Assembly: GCF_901905185.1 (NCBI RefSeq)
Contig: NZ_CABFMQ020000084.1
Location: forward strand, 1-55,790
Source of the DNA: Methylocella tundrae
GTDB lineage: Bacteria; Pseudomonadota; Alphaproteobacteria; Rhizobiales; Beijerinckiaceae
Length of the DNA: 55,790 bases
Direction: 5' to 3'
Positions 7,955-18,524 of the stretch are shown piece by piece. The notes below the pieces were generated by a model, which searched no databases, was not told the origin of the DNA, and saw only the letters and a list, made by a program, of their open reading frames with translations. Both the position numbers and the translations under genes were made by a program. How positions within the stretch are numbered: position 1 is the stretch's first letter; each line of letters begins with the position of its first letter.

Positions 7955-8236
7955 ATGGCGAACGAACCTTTTCATGAATCGATCAGATTGTCTTTGGCTG
8001 CCGTCGGCGTCGGGCTTACAACCACGCTTGTCGTGATCTATGTCGCATGCGCGCTCGTGGCGTTGCTGCTGCCGGGCTTGCAAGTCTCTCACGCCTGGCT
8101 CGGACTCTTTACCGCAGCCCCACTGCTGTCGGCGGCCGGACTGGTCGAGGGCATCCTGAGCAACGTCGCTTTCGCTTGGCTCGCGGCAGCAGTGTTTGTT
8201 CCCGTCTTCAACGCCGTATCATGGCGCTGCGCCTAG
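7955..8236 (+). CDS. Small DUF5676-like membrane protein
   Basis: A 93-residue protein with two or three hydrophobic segments (about 15-42, 48-65 and 67-86) ending VPVFNAVSWRCA, reminiscent of DUF5676-type membrane proteins that often sit beside copper or heavy-metal P-type ATPase genes. It starts 12 bases before the ATPase gene and likely shares its transcript. Function unknown; a role in the metal cassette is inferred from position. Confidence 0.7.
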   Translation: MANEPFHESIRLSLAAVGVGLTTTLVVIYVACALVALLLPGLQVSHAWLGLFTAAPLLSAAGLVEGILSNVAFAWLAAAVFVPVFNAVSWRCA

Positions 8237-8248
8237 AAGAGCCCAATT

Positions 8249-10639
8249 ATGGAAAATGATCAGACGACGCCCGGTCGCAATCGCCCGCACGACGGACACA
8301 ACCATCAGCATGGCGGAGGCCCGACCGGCATGGCTGGCTCCCAAAAGGTCACGGACCCCGTGTGTGGAATGACGGTCGATCCTCAAACGGCGAAGTTCCG
8401 CGCCGAGGATGCTGGCAAGACTTACTTCTTTTGTTCCGCGGAGTGCCGCGAGAAATTTCTCGCCGAGCCTTCGCAATTCCTCAAGGGCGGAGCCGCCGCG
8501 CCGGCCGCCGATCAGCCGCCGGCCGGAACGATATACACCTGCCCGATGCATCCGCAGATCCGCCAAATTGGGCCGGGCAATTGCCCGATTTGCGGGATGA
8601 CCCTCGAACCCGTCGTCACAACGGGCGAGACCGGCCCCAGCGCCGAACTCACCGACATGACGCGCCGGTTCTGGATCGGCCTTGCTCTCGCCATCCCGGT
8701 GTTTATCCTTGAGATGGTCGGCCACCTAACGAATCTCCACATGGTGCTCGGCGCGCAGGCGGCGAGCTGGATCCAGCTGATGCTGGCGACGCCCGTAGTG
8801 CTGTGGGCCGGCGCGCCGTTCTTTGCCCGCGCATGGCGATCGCTCGTCACGCGCCATCTCAACATGTTCACGCTGATCGCGATGGGGACGGGCGTCGCCT
8901 GGGCCTATAGCGTCGTCGCCACCGTCGCGCCGGGCATTTTTCCCGCCACCTTCCGCTCCGCGGACGGCTCCGTCGCAATCTATTTCGAGGCGGCGGCGGT
9001 CATCACAGTGCTGGTGCTGCTCGGCCAGGTGCTGGAGCTTCGCGCCCGCGAACAGACCGGCGGCGCGATCCGCGCGCTGCTGGATCTCGCGCCGAAAATC
9101 GCGCGGCGCATCCGCCCCGACGGGACCGACGAGGACGTCGCGGTTGAAGCAGTGGCGGTCGGCGACAGGCTGCGCGTCCGGCCCGGGGAAAAAGTCCCCG
9201 TCGACGGCGAATTGATAGAGGGTCGCAGTTCGATCGACGAATCCATGATCACCGGCGAGTCGATGCCTGTGATCAAGAGCGCGGGCGCAAAGCTCATAGG
9301 CGGCACGCTCAACCAAAGCGGCGGTTTCGTCATGCGGGCCGGAAAAATCGGAAGCGACACCATGCTGGCGCAGATCGTCCGCATGGTGGCCGAGGCGCAG
9401 CGCAGCCGCGCGCCCATCCAGCGCCTAGCCGACGAAGTTTCGGGCTGGTTCGTCCCCATCGTCATCCTTGTCGCCGCGCTCGCCTTCGGCGCCTGGGCGA
9501 TCTGGGGTCCTGAACCGCGCTTCGCCCACGGTCTGATCGCGGCCGTCGCTGTGCTGATCATTGCCTGTCCCTGCGCGCTTGGCCTCGCGACGCCGATGTC
9601 GATCATGGTGGGGGTCGGGCGCGGCGCCGGACTTGGCGTGCTGATCAAGAACGCCGAGGCTCTTGAGCGCTTTGAGAAGATCGACACGCTGGTCGTCGAC
9701 AAGACCGGCACCCTGACCGAAGGCAAGCCGAAGGTGACGGCCCTGAAAGCGGTCGGCGGTCTCGATGAGGCTGAGCTGCTGCGCCTTGCGGCGACGCTGG
9801 AGCGCGCCAGTGAGCATCCTCTAGCGACCGCCATCGTCAACGCCGCAAAGGAGCGCAATCTGCTGCTCGGCGTCGCGACTGATTTCGACAGCCCGGTCGG
9901 CAAGGGCGTCAGCGGCGTCGTCGACGGAAAGAAGCTCGTCATCGGCAGCCATCGCATCATGGTGGAAGCCGGCGTCGATTTCTCTGCTCTCACCAGCGAG
10001 GCGGAAGCTCTTCGCGCCGAAGGCGCGACCGTGATTTTCGTGGCGATCGACGGAGGGGTTAGCGGCCTTCTCGCGATCGCCGATCCAGTCAAGGAGACGA
10101 CGCCCGCCGCGCTCAAGGAACTGCGGGACGCGGGCGTCCGGGTCGTCATGCTGACCGGCGACAACAAGACCACCGCCGACGCCGTAGCGCGCAGGCTCGG
10201 CATCAGCGAAGTCGAGGCGGAAATCCTGCCGGAGGACAAAGGCAAGGTCGTCGCCAAATTGCGCAAGGAGGGTCGCATCGTCGCGATGGCGGGCGATGGC
10301 GTCAATGACGCGCCAGCGCTCGCCGCCGCCGATGTCGGCATCGCCATGGGCACCGGCACGGACGTCGCGATCGAGAGCGCCGGGGTCACCCTGCTGAAAG
10401 GCGATCTTCAGGGCATCGTGCGAGCCCGCAAGCTCAGTCACGCGACCATGAGCAACATTCGCCAGAACCTGTTCTTCGCCTTCATCTACAACGCGGCTGG
10501 CGTGCCGATCGCGGCCGGGGCGCTCTACCCCGCCTTCGGCCTGTTGCTTTCCCCGATTATCGCGGCGGCGGCCATGGCGCTCTCCTCCCTCAGCGTCATC
10601 GCCAACGCGCTACGGCTTCGCCACACGCCGTTAAACTGA
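8249..10639 (+). CDS. copA: Copper/heavy-metal P1B-type ATPase with YHS and HMBD domains
   Basis: A 796-residue metal-exporting P1B-ATPase. The N-terminus is His-rich ([10 protein letters not shown]). A YHS domain follows (DPVCGMTVD...[11 protein letters not shown], residues 35-80), then a heavy-metal-binding domain (YTCPMHPQI...[12 protein letters not shown], 98-125). The core has the TGES actuator motif, the transmembrane CPC metal site ([12 protein letters not shown], near 439), the phosphorylation motif DKTGTLTEG near 484, an HP-type motif (SEHPLA) and the [10 protein letters not shown] hinge. CPC ATPases expel Cu(I) or Ag(I) to the periplasm. The HMA domains of the classic form are replaced by YHS plus HMBD, unlike the second ATPase at 34.3-36.9 kb. 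Membrane genes sit on both sides. The metal is inferred. Confidence 0.95.
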   Translation: MENDQTTPGRNRPHDGHNHQHGGGPTGMAGSQKVTDPVCGMTVDPQTAKFRAEDAGKTYFFCSAECREKFLAEPSQFLKGGAAAPAADQPPAGTIYTCPMHPQIRQIGPGNCPICGMTLEPVVTTGETGPSAELTDMTRRFWIGLALAIPVFILEMVGHLTNLHMVLGAQAASWIQLMLATPVVLWAGAPFFARAWRSLVTRHLNMFTLIAMGTGVAWAYSVVATVAPGIFPATFRSADGSVAIYFEAAAVITVLVLLGQVLELRAREQTGGAIRALLDLAPKIARRIRPDGTDEDVAVEAVAVGDRLRVRPGEKVPVDGELIEGRSSIDESMITGESMPVIKSAGAKLIGGTLNQSGGFVMRAGKIGSDTMLAQIVRMVAEAQRSRAPIQRLADEVSGWFVPIVILVAALAFGAWAIWGPEPRFAHGLIAAVAVLIIACPCALGLATPMSIMVGVGRGAGLGVLIKNAEALERFEKIDTLVVDKTGTLTEGKPKVTALKAVGGLDEAELLRLAATLERASEHPLATAIVNAAKERNLLLGVATDFDSPVGKGVSGVVDGKKLVIGSHRIMVEAGVDFSALTSEAEALRAEGATVIFVAIDGGVSGLLAIADPVKETTPAALKELRDAGVRVVMLTGDNKTTADAVARRLGISEVEAEILPEDKGKVVAKLRKEGRIVAMAGDGVNDAPALAAADVGIAMGTGTDVAIESAGVTLLKGDLQGIVRARKLSHATMSNIRQNLFFAFIYNAAGVPIAAGALYPAFGLLLSPIIAAAAMALSSLSVIANALRLRHTPLN

Positions 10640-10649
10640 GGAGGCCGTC

Positions 10650-10766
10650 ATGATGGGATTTGATGGAATGACAGGCGACATGTGGGGGATGTCGCTGTTC
10701 GGCCTCCTGATTTTCGTTCTGGTCGTGCTCGGCGTCGCTGCGCTCATCAAATATCTCGGGCGCTAG
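10650..10766 (+). CDS. Small Met-rich single-span membrane protein
   Basis: A 38-residue reading, MMGFDGMTGDMWGMS followed by one strong hydrophobic span (LFGLLIFVLVVLGVAALIKYL) and a short basic end. A GAGG ribosome site precedes the ATG, 10 bases after the ATPase stop. The Met-rich head and location suggest a metal-related accessory of the ATPase, comparable in size and layout to small membrane peptides that accompany copper exporters. No family was recognised. Confidence 0.65.
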   Translation: MMGFDGMTGDMWGMSLFGLLIFVLVVLGVAALIKYLGR

Positions 10767-10911
10767 GGCGCCAATCCGACGCTTAGCGCCCGAGCCCAAG
10801 GGCGTAGGTAATGTCAACGTCCGTAAATTGCTTTCGGTCAATGCCAAGTTTGATAGAGAGAATAATGTTCTGAGTTATGTTGTCGATTTAGAAAAAAGAA
10901 AGAGCGCTGCA

Positions 10912-11424
10912 ATGAACAAATTCTTCGCAACGACGGCTCTCGCCTTCACCTTGAGCGGAGCCTTTCTCTCGCCGTCCATCGCCGAAGACGACGATCAGGC
11001 AGCGCCCACGATGGGGATGATGGGCGGCGGCTGCCCGACGATGGGCATGATGGGGCGCGGAATGATGGGCCAGGGCATGATGCGCGGCGCCCAGGCAAGG
11101 ATGGGCGCCATGGTTTCGGGGCGGCTCGCCTATCTGAAGGATGAGCTTAAGATAACCGACGCCCAAACCGAAGCCTGGAACGGATATGCCGAGACCGTCA
11201 AGGGCCGGGTGAAGGTCATGCAGGACATGCGCGAAAGCATGATGGGAGCCATGCAAAAGGGCGGCGTCGTTGAGCGGATGGACGCCCGCATCGGCGGCAT
11301 GGAGGCCATGCTCGAATCCCTGAAGGCTGTCAAACCGGCGACGGTCAAACTGTACGCAGTTTTGACTGACGAGCAGAAGAAAATCGCTGATCAGCTGATT
11401 GGCGTCGATTGCGGCGCAATGTGA
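10912..11424 (+). CDS. Met-rich periplasmic Spy/CpxP-like (LTXXQ) protein
   Basis: 170 residues starting MNKFFATTALAFTLSGAFLS, a signal peptide with likely cleavage after SIA. A Met/Gly-rich segment follows (GMMGGG, GMMGRGMMGQGMMRG), suited to binding soft metals such as Cu(I). The helical C-terminal region contains ELKITDAQTEAWNGY and a final LTDEQKKIADQL, the two LTxxQ-type motifs of Spy/CpxP-related proteins. I chose ATG 10912 over an in-frame upstream start because it begins the signal peptide. Probably a periplasmic metal buffer or chaperone for the copper cassette. Confidence 0.85.
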   Translation: MNKFFATTALAFTLSGAFLSPSIAEDDDQAAPTMGMMGGGCPTMGMMGRGMMGQGMMRGAQARMGAMVSGRLAYLKDELKITDAQTEAWNGYAETVKGRVKVMQDMRESMMGAMQKGGVVERMDARIGGMEAMLESLKAVKPATVKLYAVLTDEQKKIADQLIGVDCGAM

Positions 11425-11495
11425 TAGAGCCGCCGGCCGTGCAAACGAGGGTATCGGATTTCACCAGATCTCGTCGTGGAACTCTGAACCGGCGA

Positions 11496-11516
11496 GGAAA
11501 GGCAAATTGCCTTTCC
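11496..11516. terminator. Hairpin between convergent metal-resistance genes
   Basis: A perfect 10-bp inverted repeat (GGAAAGGCAA / TTGCCTTTCC with one central base) lies between the convergent LTXXQ gene and the minus-strand efflux operon. There is no clear T-run in either direction, so it may act as a weak bidirectional terminator or as an mRNA 3'-end stabiliser. Confidence 0.5.
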
Positions 11517-11538
11517 CTTCCGAATGCATACATGAATT

Positions 11539-11904
11539 TTAGTCGAACTGTGCCTGGACTGTGGCGCCGGACGGGGACGTGATCTGCACGGCCCCCTTTG
11601 GCTCGCCCTTGACCTCGGCAGGCGCTGTCCCAGTGAGCTTGTCGCTTCCAACCGGAGCCAGCGGAATGCGGGCGGCGTTGCCGCCAACGATGAGAATCGC
11701 AAGCCCCTTGTAGCCAGACGCATCGACTGGCTTGGCCAGTTCGTCGGCGAGATAAACGTCGATCGTGGCGTCCTTGACGAGCAATTCGACATGCATCTTT
11801 CCCGCATCGACCTGATGGCCACCATGCGGACCCTTTTGGTCGTGCGCAAGCGCAAATCCGGCGGCCGCGAACAGCACCCCGGCCGAAATGAGCATCGCTT
11901 TCAT
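11539..11904 (-). CDS. Small periplasmic protein of the RND metal-efflux operon
   Basis: 121 residues. MKAMLISAGVLFAAAGFALA is a clear signal peptide, followed by HDQKGPHGGH, a His-rich N-terminus suited to metal binding, then a beta-rich domain (KMHVELLVKDATIDVYLAD...) ending TVQAQFD. AAAGGAG ribosome site before ATG 11904. It begins 19 bases after the RND pump stop, so it is the last gene of that operon. Similar small proteins occur in czc-type clusters. Role inferred as a periplasmic metal carrier or sensor. Confidence 0.8.
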   Translation of the reverse strand: MKAMLISAGVLFAAAGFALAHDQKGPHGGHQVDAGKMHVELLVKDATIDVYLADELAKPVDASGYKGLAILIVGGNAARIPLAPVGSDKLTGTAPAEVKGEPKGAVQITSPSGATVQAQFD

Positions 11905-11923
11905 GACCTTCTCCTTTGTTGGG

Positions 11924-14900
11924 TCAATAAGATTGCAAGGGCGTCGCCGCTGTGGAAGGCGATAGGCGCGCCTGGTCCATCGCATGTAAATTCTCTAATG
12001 GCTTGCGGCCAAATTGCATGAACAGGATGGGCGTTAGGAAGGCATCGAGCAGCGTCGCGCTGACGAGGCCGCCGAAAATGGTGACGGCGACCGGATGCAG
12101 AATTTCCTTGCCCGGCGCATGGCCGTCGATCAAGAGCGGCACGAGCGCAACTCCGGCCGATAGCGCGGTCATGAGCACCGGCGTCATGCGTTCGAGGCTG
12201 CCCCGGATCACAAGCTGGCGCCCGAAGGGAACGCCTTCGCGGAGCGACAGATTGATGGTGTGGCTGATCTTCAATATGCCATTGCGCGAGGCGATCCCGG
12301 TCAGCGTTATGAAGCCTATCATCGAAGCGACCGACAGAGGTTGTCCAGCGATCCAAAGCGCCGCGACGGTGCCGATCAATGCGAGCGGCACGCTGCCCAT
12401 GATCATCAGGGCGAACAAGGCTGAGCGATAGCGGCTGAAGAGGATCGCGAATACGAGCGCAAGCGAAATGAGAGAAAGGAGACCGATCATCCGGGTCGCC
12501 TCTTCCTGCGCCTGAAACGCCCCTTCGAGGCTCGTGAAGAACCCCCTCGGCAAATGCGCCGCCGCGATTTCGTTACGAATGTCCGCGACGATCCGCGCCA
12601 TATCGGCCGACCCGTCGGCGTTGGCGAGCACGACGATGCGACGTTTGCCATTCTCGCGCAGGATCTGGTTTGGCCCGTCGGTCTCCGTGACCTCGGCGAC
12701 ATGGCGGATCGGGATCCAGCCCGACGGCGACTCGATGAGGAGGTCCGCCAGGCGGTCAGTCGTGCGAAGGCTATCGTCGAGGCGCAAGATGACGTCAAAG
12801 CGCCTGTTGCCGTCCACGATACGCGACATCAGTTTGCCATTGGACAGCCGTTGAAGCTGATCGGTGATCGCAGCGGGCTGCAGTCCATAGAGCGCTGCTC
12901 TTTGGTAATCAACCGCAATCTCGATCTGCGGAACGCGGACCTGCTTCTCGACTTGAAGATCGACCAGACCCGGAATTTTTGCGAGCCTACCGCGCAGGTC
13001 CTCCGCAACGCGCGTCAGGCCGTCCAGATCCTCGCCGAAGATCTTGAGCGCGATCTGCGCGCGCACGCCTGACAGCATGTGATCGAGCCGGTGTGAAATC
13101 GGCTGGCCTATATTGACGGACATAGGGAGGACGCGGAGGCGCGACCTGATGTCGGCGACGACTTCGTCGCGCGATCGTGCGGATTTGCCGAGATCGACCT
13201 CAATTTCGGATGAATGTACCCCTTCCGCATGCTCGTCAAGCTCGGCGCGCCCCGTCCGCCGGCCGACGGATTTGACCTCCGGCGTCTCCATGAGAAGTTG
13301 TTCGGCGACGAGGCCGATACGGTTCGATTCAGCGAGGGATATGCCCGGCGTGAAGACCGTGTTGATCGTTAAAGTGCCTTCGTTGAAAGGCGGCAGGAAA
13401 GCGCGGGGCAGCATGACGGCGGCGCCGCCTGCACCCATTACGCCGATCAAAGCAGCCGCCATGACAAGGCGGGGATGATCAAGGGCGCGCTCGAGCGCCG
13501 CCCGGTTCGCCCGCTTGAACATGCGCACGAGCGCGCTTTCGTGCTCGTGCAGGCTGGCGATGGGCGGCAGCAGGTAATACGCCATAACCGGCGTCAACGA
13601 GATCGAGACGATGAGGCTCGCCAGGATCGAGATGATATAGGCTTGACCGAGTGGAGCGAAAAGTCGCCCTTCGATGCCGGAAAGCGCGAACAGCGGCATG
13701 AACACGAGAACGATGATCATCGTCGCATAAATGATGCCGGACCGAACCTCCTGACTCGCAGAGACAATGACATCGAAGACGGAGCGAGCTTGCGCAGCGT
13801 GCCGGTTTTCTCGGAGCCGCCGGAATATATTTTCGACATCGACCACGGCGTCGTCGACGAGTTCGCCTATGGCTATGGCGAGGCCCCCAAGCGTCATCGT
13901 ATTGATCGATAATCCCATCAAGTGAAATATGATGGCGGCGCTGAGGATCGAGACCGGGATCGCCGTCAGCGAAATCGCGGTTGTGCGCCAGTTGAGGAGG
14001 AAAGCGAAAAGAACGATGGCGACGACGCCGATGGCCTCGATCAAAACGCGCTCGACGTTCTGGATCGAGGTTTCGATGAAGTCGGCTTGCCGGAACAGTA
14101 TGTTGTCGGCCCTGATGCCCGAAGGCAGGCTCGCCGAAATCGCTTTGAGCGCGGCCTCAATGTCGCGCGTGAGCCGAACAGTGTCGACGTCCGGCTGTTT
14201 TTCGATCGACACGACGACCGCAGGCTTACCCATGTAGCCGGCATCGCCGCGCTTCGTTTTGGCGCCGAAGCTGACTTCCGCGATCTGGCGCAGATAGATA
14301 GGGGCGCCGCTGGCGTTGGCGACGACGGTATTCGCCAGATCCTCCAATTTGAGCGTGCGGCCGATATTGCGCACCAGGAACTCGCGCGAAAATTGATCGG
14401 TAAAGCCACCGCCCGTGTTGACGCCGAACTGGGTCAACGCCTTCTCCAACTGGTCCGAAGTAACGCCGAGCGTGCGCATTGCCGCCGGGTTAGGCGACAC
14501 CCGGTATTGACGAACCTCGCCGCCCATCGGGATCACCTGGGCGACGCCCGGAATGGCGAGGAGACGCGGACGGAGCAGAAAGTCGGCGGTCTCGCGCACG
14601 TCCATCGGCGATACTTCGGCCGGCGCTGTCAGGGCCAGCAGCATGATCTGTCCCATGATCGAGTTGATAGGCCCCATCTGTGGCGTGACATTCGCAGGCA
14701 ATTGATCGCGCACGAGAGTCAGTCGCTCGGCGATCTGCTGGCGATTGCGATAAATGTCGGTCCCCCAGTCGAACTCGACGTAGACGATCGACAGGCCGAC
14801 GCCTGAGACCGAGCGCACCCGCGAAACGCCGGGCAGCCCGTTCATTTGCGTCTCGATGATGAAAGTGACGAGCTGTTCGACCTCGGGCGGCGCAAGGCCC

Positions 14901-15070
14901 TCGGCCTCCGTCATGATCGTGACGGTCGGCTTGTTGAGATCAGGAAGGACATCGACCGACAGGCGGCTCAGCGTAAGGCCGCCCCAGAGCACCAGGACCA
15001 TCGCGATCGCGAGGACGAGCAGGCGATTGCGCAGGGACTGTGTGACGAGGAAGGTGAACATCGGCGTCAC
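11924..15070 (-). CDS. czcA: CzcA/CusA-type heavy-metal RND efflux pump
   Basis: A 1048-residue inner-membrane transporter of the heavy-metal-efflux RND family. The layout is normal: a first transmembrane helix (residues 13-32), a large porter loop beginning [16 protein letters not shown], helices 2-6 including the proton-relay segment [14 protein letters not shown] in TM4, a second large loop, and helices 8-12 near the end (GLASRNGIL-like block [11 protein letters not shown]). It pumps divalent or monovalent metal ions from the periplasm or cytoplasm through a tripartite complex. The ATG overlaps the adaptor stop by 4 bases. No outer-membrane factor gene is in the operon, so the complex must borrow one. 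Metal specificity cannot be read from sequence alone. Confidence 0.95.
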   Translation of the reverse strand: MTPMFTFLVTQSLRNRLLVLAIAMVLVLWGGLTLSRLSVDVLPDLNKPTVTIMTEAEGLAPPEVEQLVTFIIETQMNGLPGVSRVRSVSGVGLSIVYVEFDWGTDIYRNRQQIAERLTLVRDQLPANVTPQMGPINSIMGQIMLLALTAPAEVSPMDVRETADFLLRPRLLAIPGVAQVIPMGGEVRQYRVSPNPAAMRTLGVTSDQLEKALTQFGVNTGGGFTDQFSREFLVRNIGRTLKLEDLANTVVANASGAPIYLRQIAEVSFGAKTKRGDAGYMGKPAVVVSIEKQPDVDTVRLTRDIEAALKAISASLPSGIRADNILFRQADFIETSIQNVERVLIEAIGVVAIVLFAFLLNWRTTAISLTAIPVSILSAAIIFHLMGLSINTMTLGGLAIAIGELVDDAVVDVENIFRRLRENRHAAQARSVFDVIVSASQEVRSGIIYATMIIVLVFMPLFALSGIEGRLFAPLGQAYIISILASLIVSISLTPVMAYYLLPPIASLHEHESALVRMFKRANRAALERALDHPRLVMAAALIGVMGAGGAAVMLPRAFLPPFNEGTLTINTVFTPGISLAESNRIGLVAEQLLMETPEVKSVGRRTGRAELDEHAEGVHSSEIEVDLGKSARSRDEVVADIRSRLRVLPMSVNIGQPISHRLDHMLSGVRAQIALKIFGEDLDGLTRVAEDLRGRLAKIPGLVDLQVEKQVRVPQIEIAVDYQRAALYGLQPAAITDQLQRLSNGKLMSRIVDGNRRFDVILRLDDSLRTTDRLADLLIESPSGWIPIRHVAEVTETDGPNQILRENGKRRIVVLANADGSADMARIVADIRNEIAAAHLPRGFFTSLEGAFQAQEEATRMIGLLSLISLALVFAILFSRYRSALFALMIMGSVPLALIGTVAALWIAGQPLSVASMIGFITLTGIASRNGILKISHTINLSLREGVPFGRQLVIRGSLERMTPVLMTALSAGVALVPLLIDGHAPGKEILHPVAVTIFGGLVSATLLDAFLTPILFMQFGRKPLENLHAMDQARLSPSTAATPLQSY

Positions 15071-16722
15071 CTCACCTGATTGAGAAGTTCAGCCGCCTGG
15101 GTCACGACCCTGCGCCCGGCTGAAAGACCGTCGATGACAAGGACATTGTCGCCATCGAGAGGTTGGGTTCTGACGATCCGCGCCTCAAATCGCTCCGCGC
15201 CCACATGCTCATAAACGACGTTTTCGCCGTTTGAACGTCGAACGACGCTCGCACGCGGCAAAGCGAGGCCCGCGGTCGCCTCGGACGTCTCCGCAAACAC
15301 GCTCACGAACTGCCCGAGCCGAAGTCCGGCGGGATCTCTGATCGAAAAATTAACCGGCGCCGCCTGATTGCGATCCGCGAAGCCGGCCCCAATAAAATCG
15401 AGTGAAAGGCTGCGACCCTCCGAGGTGCGCGCGGAAGCTTTTAGACTGGCCGGCATGGGGTTGAAGGACAGCGCCTCGACCCATAGGTGGGCCGGATCGA
15501 CGATCTGAAACAGTACGGCGTTGGGATCGGCGATCTGGCCAGCCACCGCATTGGCTGCGGCGATGACGCCGCCGACGGGCGCGACGAGCGCCTCCGGATC
15601 GCGCTTGACCGTGTCGACGGTGGCGCGGCGCGCCTTAAGGCCCTGGAGTTCGAGGCGAGCGTCATCGAGCGTCACCTGCGCGATGGCGGCCGACTTAACA
15701 AGCGTCTCATAGCGCGCGACACGCCGTTCGACGATCGAGATCTGTTGGGCGAGATCGCCCGCCTGTTGACGCAAGGTGGGCTGGTCGAGTGCAAGAAATG
15801 GCGTGGTCACATAGGCGAGGACGTCGCCCGCCTCGACGCGGGCTCCGAGACTTGGGAATCCGGCAGGCGGCGCCGAGAGACGGCCGGCGGCCGCAGCCTG
15901 GACGAGACCGCTTTTGTTTGGATCCGGAATGATGCGACCTGGCAGTTCGACCGTTCTTTTGTGCTCCTCCTCCCGGTTCACCGTCGTCCGCACGGCAAGG
16001 ACGCGTTGGGTCGGCTTCGGCATGAAAATCGAGCCGTCAGGCAGGATCTGCGAGCGGTCGCCTTTAGCAGCAGGACTGCCTTTCGCTTCGTCCGGGTGAT
16101 CGTGCCCTTCATGCGCCAGCAGCCGGACCGCCCCGACCGCGATGACGAGAAAAGCGGCGATCGCCGGCGCCCACAAGATTGGACGCTTCCGAAAGGCCAA
16201 GGCGGAGAATGCACCGAACAAGAGGCTCGCGACCGCGACGGCCATGGTCGATACGCCTCCGAGCAGAGAGCCCTGATTGGGACCCAGCAGGGGCTCCGTT
16301 TTTCTGGAACTTGTGACGGGAACTACGAGGGTGGCCGTGAGCACGTCGACATTCCCCCCATCCGTGACCGTGAAGATCAGATCGTAGCGGCCCGGGGCGC
16401 TCGCCCATGCCGCGGGGATGCGATAGGAGCCGTTTGGCGCCTTGACTGCCGTTGCTGGACCAGCAGGCGTCTCGACATCGATGATCGCGTCTCGAACGGG
16501 TTCGTTCGTCTCAAACCGGTCGAGCCAGGTTTCGAGTTCGGCTCCCTGCTTGATAGCGACGAGTTCAAAGGCTGAGGATGCCGCTTCGGCGCGGGGAAAA
16601 TTGTTTGAGGCGACAGGCGCCGCGGTCTCGTGATCGTGACCCTCATGCGCCATGAGGCGCGGCGCTCCGACGAGGAGCGCGCACAGAAGTGCCGCGGCGA
16701 CCGCGGCGAATTTCATTGACAT
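15067..16722 (-). CDS. czcB: Efflux RND periplasmic adaptor (CzcB-like), extended N-terminus
   Basis: 551 residues. The first 25 form a signal peptide ending in MAHEGHDH. A beta-rich domain (about 40-130) follows, then two hydrophobic segments (about 150-175 and 185-207) leading to a second AHEGHDH, then a membrane-fusion-protein body: barrel-sandwich start ([14 protein letters not shown]), a coiled-coil hairpin near [19 protein letters not shown], and beta-barrel/proximal domains to the end. Usual CzcB adaptors are around 400 residues; the extra segment and duplicated His motif suggest a fusion of a small metal-binding membrane protein with the adaptor. Coupled to the pump gene by an ATGA overlap. 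Confidence 0.9.
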   Translation of the reverse strand: MSMKFAAVAAALLCALLVGAPRLMAHEGHDHETAAPVASNNFPRAEAASSAFELVAIKQGAELETWLDRFETNEPVRDAIIDVETPAGPATAVKAPNGSYRIPAAWASAPGRYDLIFTVTDGGNVDVLTATLVVPVTSSRKTEPLLGPNQGSLLGGVSTMAVAVASLLFGAFSALAFRKRPILWAPAIAAFLVIAVGAVRLLAHEGHDHPDEAKGSPAAKGDRSQILPDGSIFMPKPTQRVLAVRTTVNREEEHKRTVELPGRIIPDPNKSGLVQAAAAGRLSAPPAGFPSLGARVEAGDVLAYVTTPFLALDQPTLRQQAGDLAQQISIVERRVARYETLVKSAAIAQVTLDDARLELQGLKARRATVDTVKRDPEALVAPVGGVIAAANAVAGQIADPNAVLFQIVDPAHLWVEALSFNPMPASLKASARTSEGRSLSLDFIGAGFADRNQAAPVNFSIRDPAGLRLGQFVSVFAETSEATAGLALPRASVVRRSNGENVVYEHVGAERFEARIVRTQPLDGDNVLVIDGLSAGRRVVTQAAELLNQVR

Positions 16723-16789
16723 GGAATTACCTTCGAGCTGAACGGTCAGCGGCCGCCGGACCCTTGGATTCGGCAGCGGCGGAAAGCGA

Positions 16790-17233
16790 TCAGAGGAAGG
16801 CGTTTGGCGGTTCGAGCAGGGATGCCGGCGTTATTCCCCTTGCGGAGACGGGGCGCGCGACCAAGTATTTTGCGTTCGCGCCATAAAGAGGCGCAATTGG
16901 AGCTTTGCAGACAACGCAGGCCCCAATACAGCAGCCCATGCCCGAGCAGCAACATTCGTCCTGACAGGATCCATGCTCCGGCAGAGCGTCAAGGAGCGTT
17001 AGTTCAGCGGAAAGGTCCCTCACAGCCTGGCTAAATACCGCGTAGACCGGGGAGATCTGACCCCGCGCCACTGTTTTCGGAGAGGTTATGTCGATCATTT
17101 GTTGATCGCGGTGGGAGACCATTTCCGAATCGCGGTGACCCGGATGGGCCGAAGCTGAGACCGGAACAAGCGCTATCGCGGCCGCAAGTACGGCGACGAA
17201 CCAAAGCGCAAAGCAAACGGTCGGACGGTTCAC
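16790..17233 (-). CDS. Cys/His-containing periplasmic protein upstream of RND operon
   Basis: 147 residues from a GTG start at 17233 preceded by AAGGTGAG. A signal peptide (cleavage near ASA) is followed by HPGHRDSEMVSHRDQQ. The C-terminal half has a cysteine cluster (CQDECCCSGMGCC, then CVVCKAP) that could bind metal. It is the first gene of the minus-strand metal-efflux operon, 67 bases before the adaptor. No named family was recognised; I infer a periplasmic metal-binding or sensing role. Confidence 0.65.
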   Translation of the reverse strand: MNRPTVCFALWFVAVLAAAIALVPVSASAHPGHRDSEMVSHRDQQMIDITSPKTVARGQISPVYAVFSQAVRDLSAELTLLDALPEHGSCQDECCCSGMGCCIGACVVCKAPIAPLYGANAKYLVARPVSARGITPASLLEPPNAFL

Positions 17234-17236
17234 ATC

Positions 17237-17655
17237 TCACCTTTCATAGGTTGGCATTTAGCACGGAAAAGCGGGCGTCACTATGGCAAGGCGTGGTCCA
17301 GACTGTTAATTTTCACGTCGAATTGACCCGGGTGGATGATGTGTCCCGCGTTGCGGACGGTGGGCCAAGTGGCGGAATTTTCTTTTCGTGTTTTGGGAGC
17401 TGCGGCGCTTGCCTTGAGACGGTCTCTCGTCCTGTACTGGCGCGGCGATACCATTGAGTTGCCCAAAGGCTCCGCTTGGACTCAAGCATGGAGGTTACCG
17501 GTTTTGGTGATGGCGTGCGTCGGATGGTCAGACCGTTCAATCGCTGATGGGCTGCGTCTATGCCGATTTTTTCTACCTGCGCGTTGAAACGCGAGGATGG
17601 TCAGCCCTGTTGGCGGGAGAGCATGCTCTTTCGCATTTGACGCCTCTCCAAATCG
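17237..17655. other. Intergenic, no gene recognised
   Basis: About 420 bases between the metal-efflux operon start and the phaR relic. The promoter of the minus-strand efflux operon should lie in the left part, but no convincing -35/-10 pair was identified. The open readings across it resemble nothing known. Confidence 0.4.
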
Positions 17656-18196
17656 TCATTCTTTCGAGGCGATGCCCTCAATGCCGCTTTTCGCCGGTGG
17701 CGCTGGCTCGGCTTTGGGCGGCGCCTCGGCCGAGCACGCGAGCGGCGCCACGAAGGGGCTGAACACGGCGAGCGCCTGCATGAACACAGCCATGTTCTTG
17801 GGGGCCGTTTCCCTAAGGGAGCCTAAACTCGACACAATCTCCTGCGAGCCAAAACCGCCGCTGGCGACATTGTCGCGGAACTTGCCCTGCTCGCTCGTCA
17901 GCCTGTTGATCGAGAATTCGAGATAGCTCGGCACCAGCATCTGTATGCTTTCGCTATAAAAGCGGATGAGCGCCCGCAAAAGGGCGATGGACAGAAGGCT
18001 CTGGCCACACTTCCTTTCCTCTTCGAAAATAATCTGGGTTAGGACCGACCGGGTGATGTCCTCGCCGCTCTTGGCGTCGGAGACGACGAAATTTTTGCCT
18101 TTCTTGGCCATTCCGGCGAGTCTCGGCGCGTCACATATGCGCTCGCGCTTCTATTGTAGAGGCGCGCCTGTTGGCGAATCTCTTGATCGTGATCAT
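17656..18196 (-). pseudogene. phaR: PHA synthesis repressor PhaR, frameshifted twice
   Basis: The minus strand from ATG 18194-18196 begins MITIKRFANRR. A one-base shift is needed to continue LYNRSASAYVTRRD, and a second to reach LAGMAKKGKNFVVSDAKSGED, after which the frame is open to a stop at 17656. These blocks are the PhaR DNA-binding domain (KRYANRRLYNT...SYVTLxDLAxM) and the PHB-binding region (SVLTQIIFEEE). From 18111 down a 151-residue protein lacking the first half of the DNA-binding domain could still be made. Intact PhaR controls phasin and PHA granule genes. Loss of the N-terminus should abolish repression. Confidence 0.88.
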
Positions 18197-18399
18197 TTGA
18201 TTTTCTGATTACGCATGAACGTCGGCCACCTTCGGCGGTGAATATGGCATGGGCGGGGGCGCCCATATTCATAAATGAACGCACACCGAGGGCCGGCAGC
18301 CGATTTGATCTTGTGCGGGAGCACGGCTCTTCGAGCCCGCTAAGGTCGCCCACCCAGATGCCGCTGGCTCGGGTGCTTCGCCCGCAGTTATGCGAAACA

Positions 18400-18444
18400 T
18401 TATGTCAGCCTCCCGGCATCTGTATAATTGATATCACAGATATC
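18400..18444 (+). promoter_or_regulatory. Promoter and dyad upstream of XRE/hyf-like operon
   Basis: A perfect -10 (TATAAT, 18423-18428) has a weak -35 (TTATGT, 18400-18405) at 17 bp. Just after the -10, GATATC-ACA-GATATC (18430-18444) forms an inverted repeat across the expected start point. This could be an operator for the XRE protein encoded 80 bases downstream. Inferred from sequence. Confidence 0.45.
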
Positions 18445-18524
18445 GAAAAGCGTTCTTGAAGCGGCAATTTACATTTGATAAGCTTCACAATGGATAGTTA
18501 AGATGGGCTCGCGAAGGACAAATC

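Noticed and set aside
13922..14806. Plus-strand frame of 294 codons inside the RND pump gene
   Set aside because: Charged, low-complexity translation typical of an antisense shadow; the pump on the minus strand is unambiguous.
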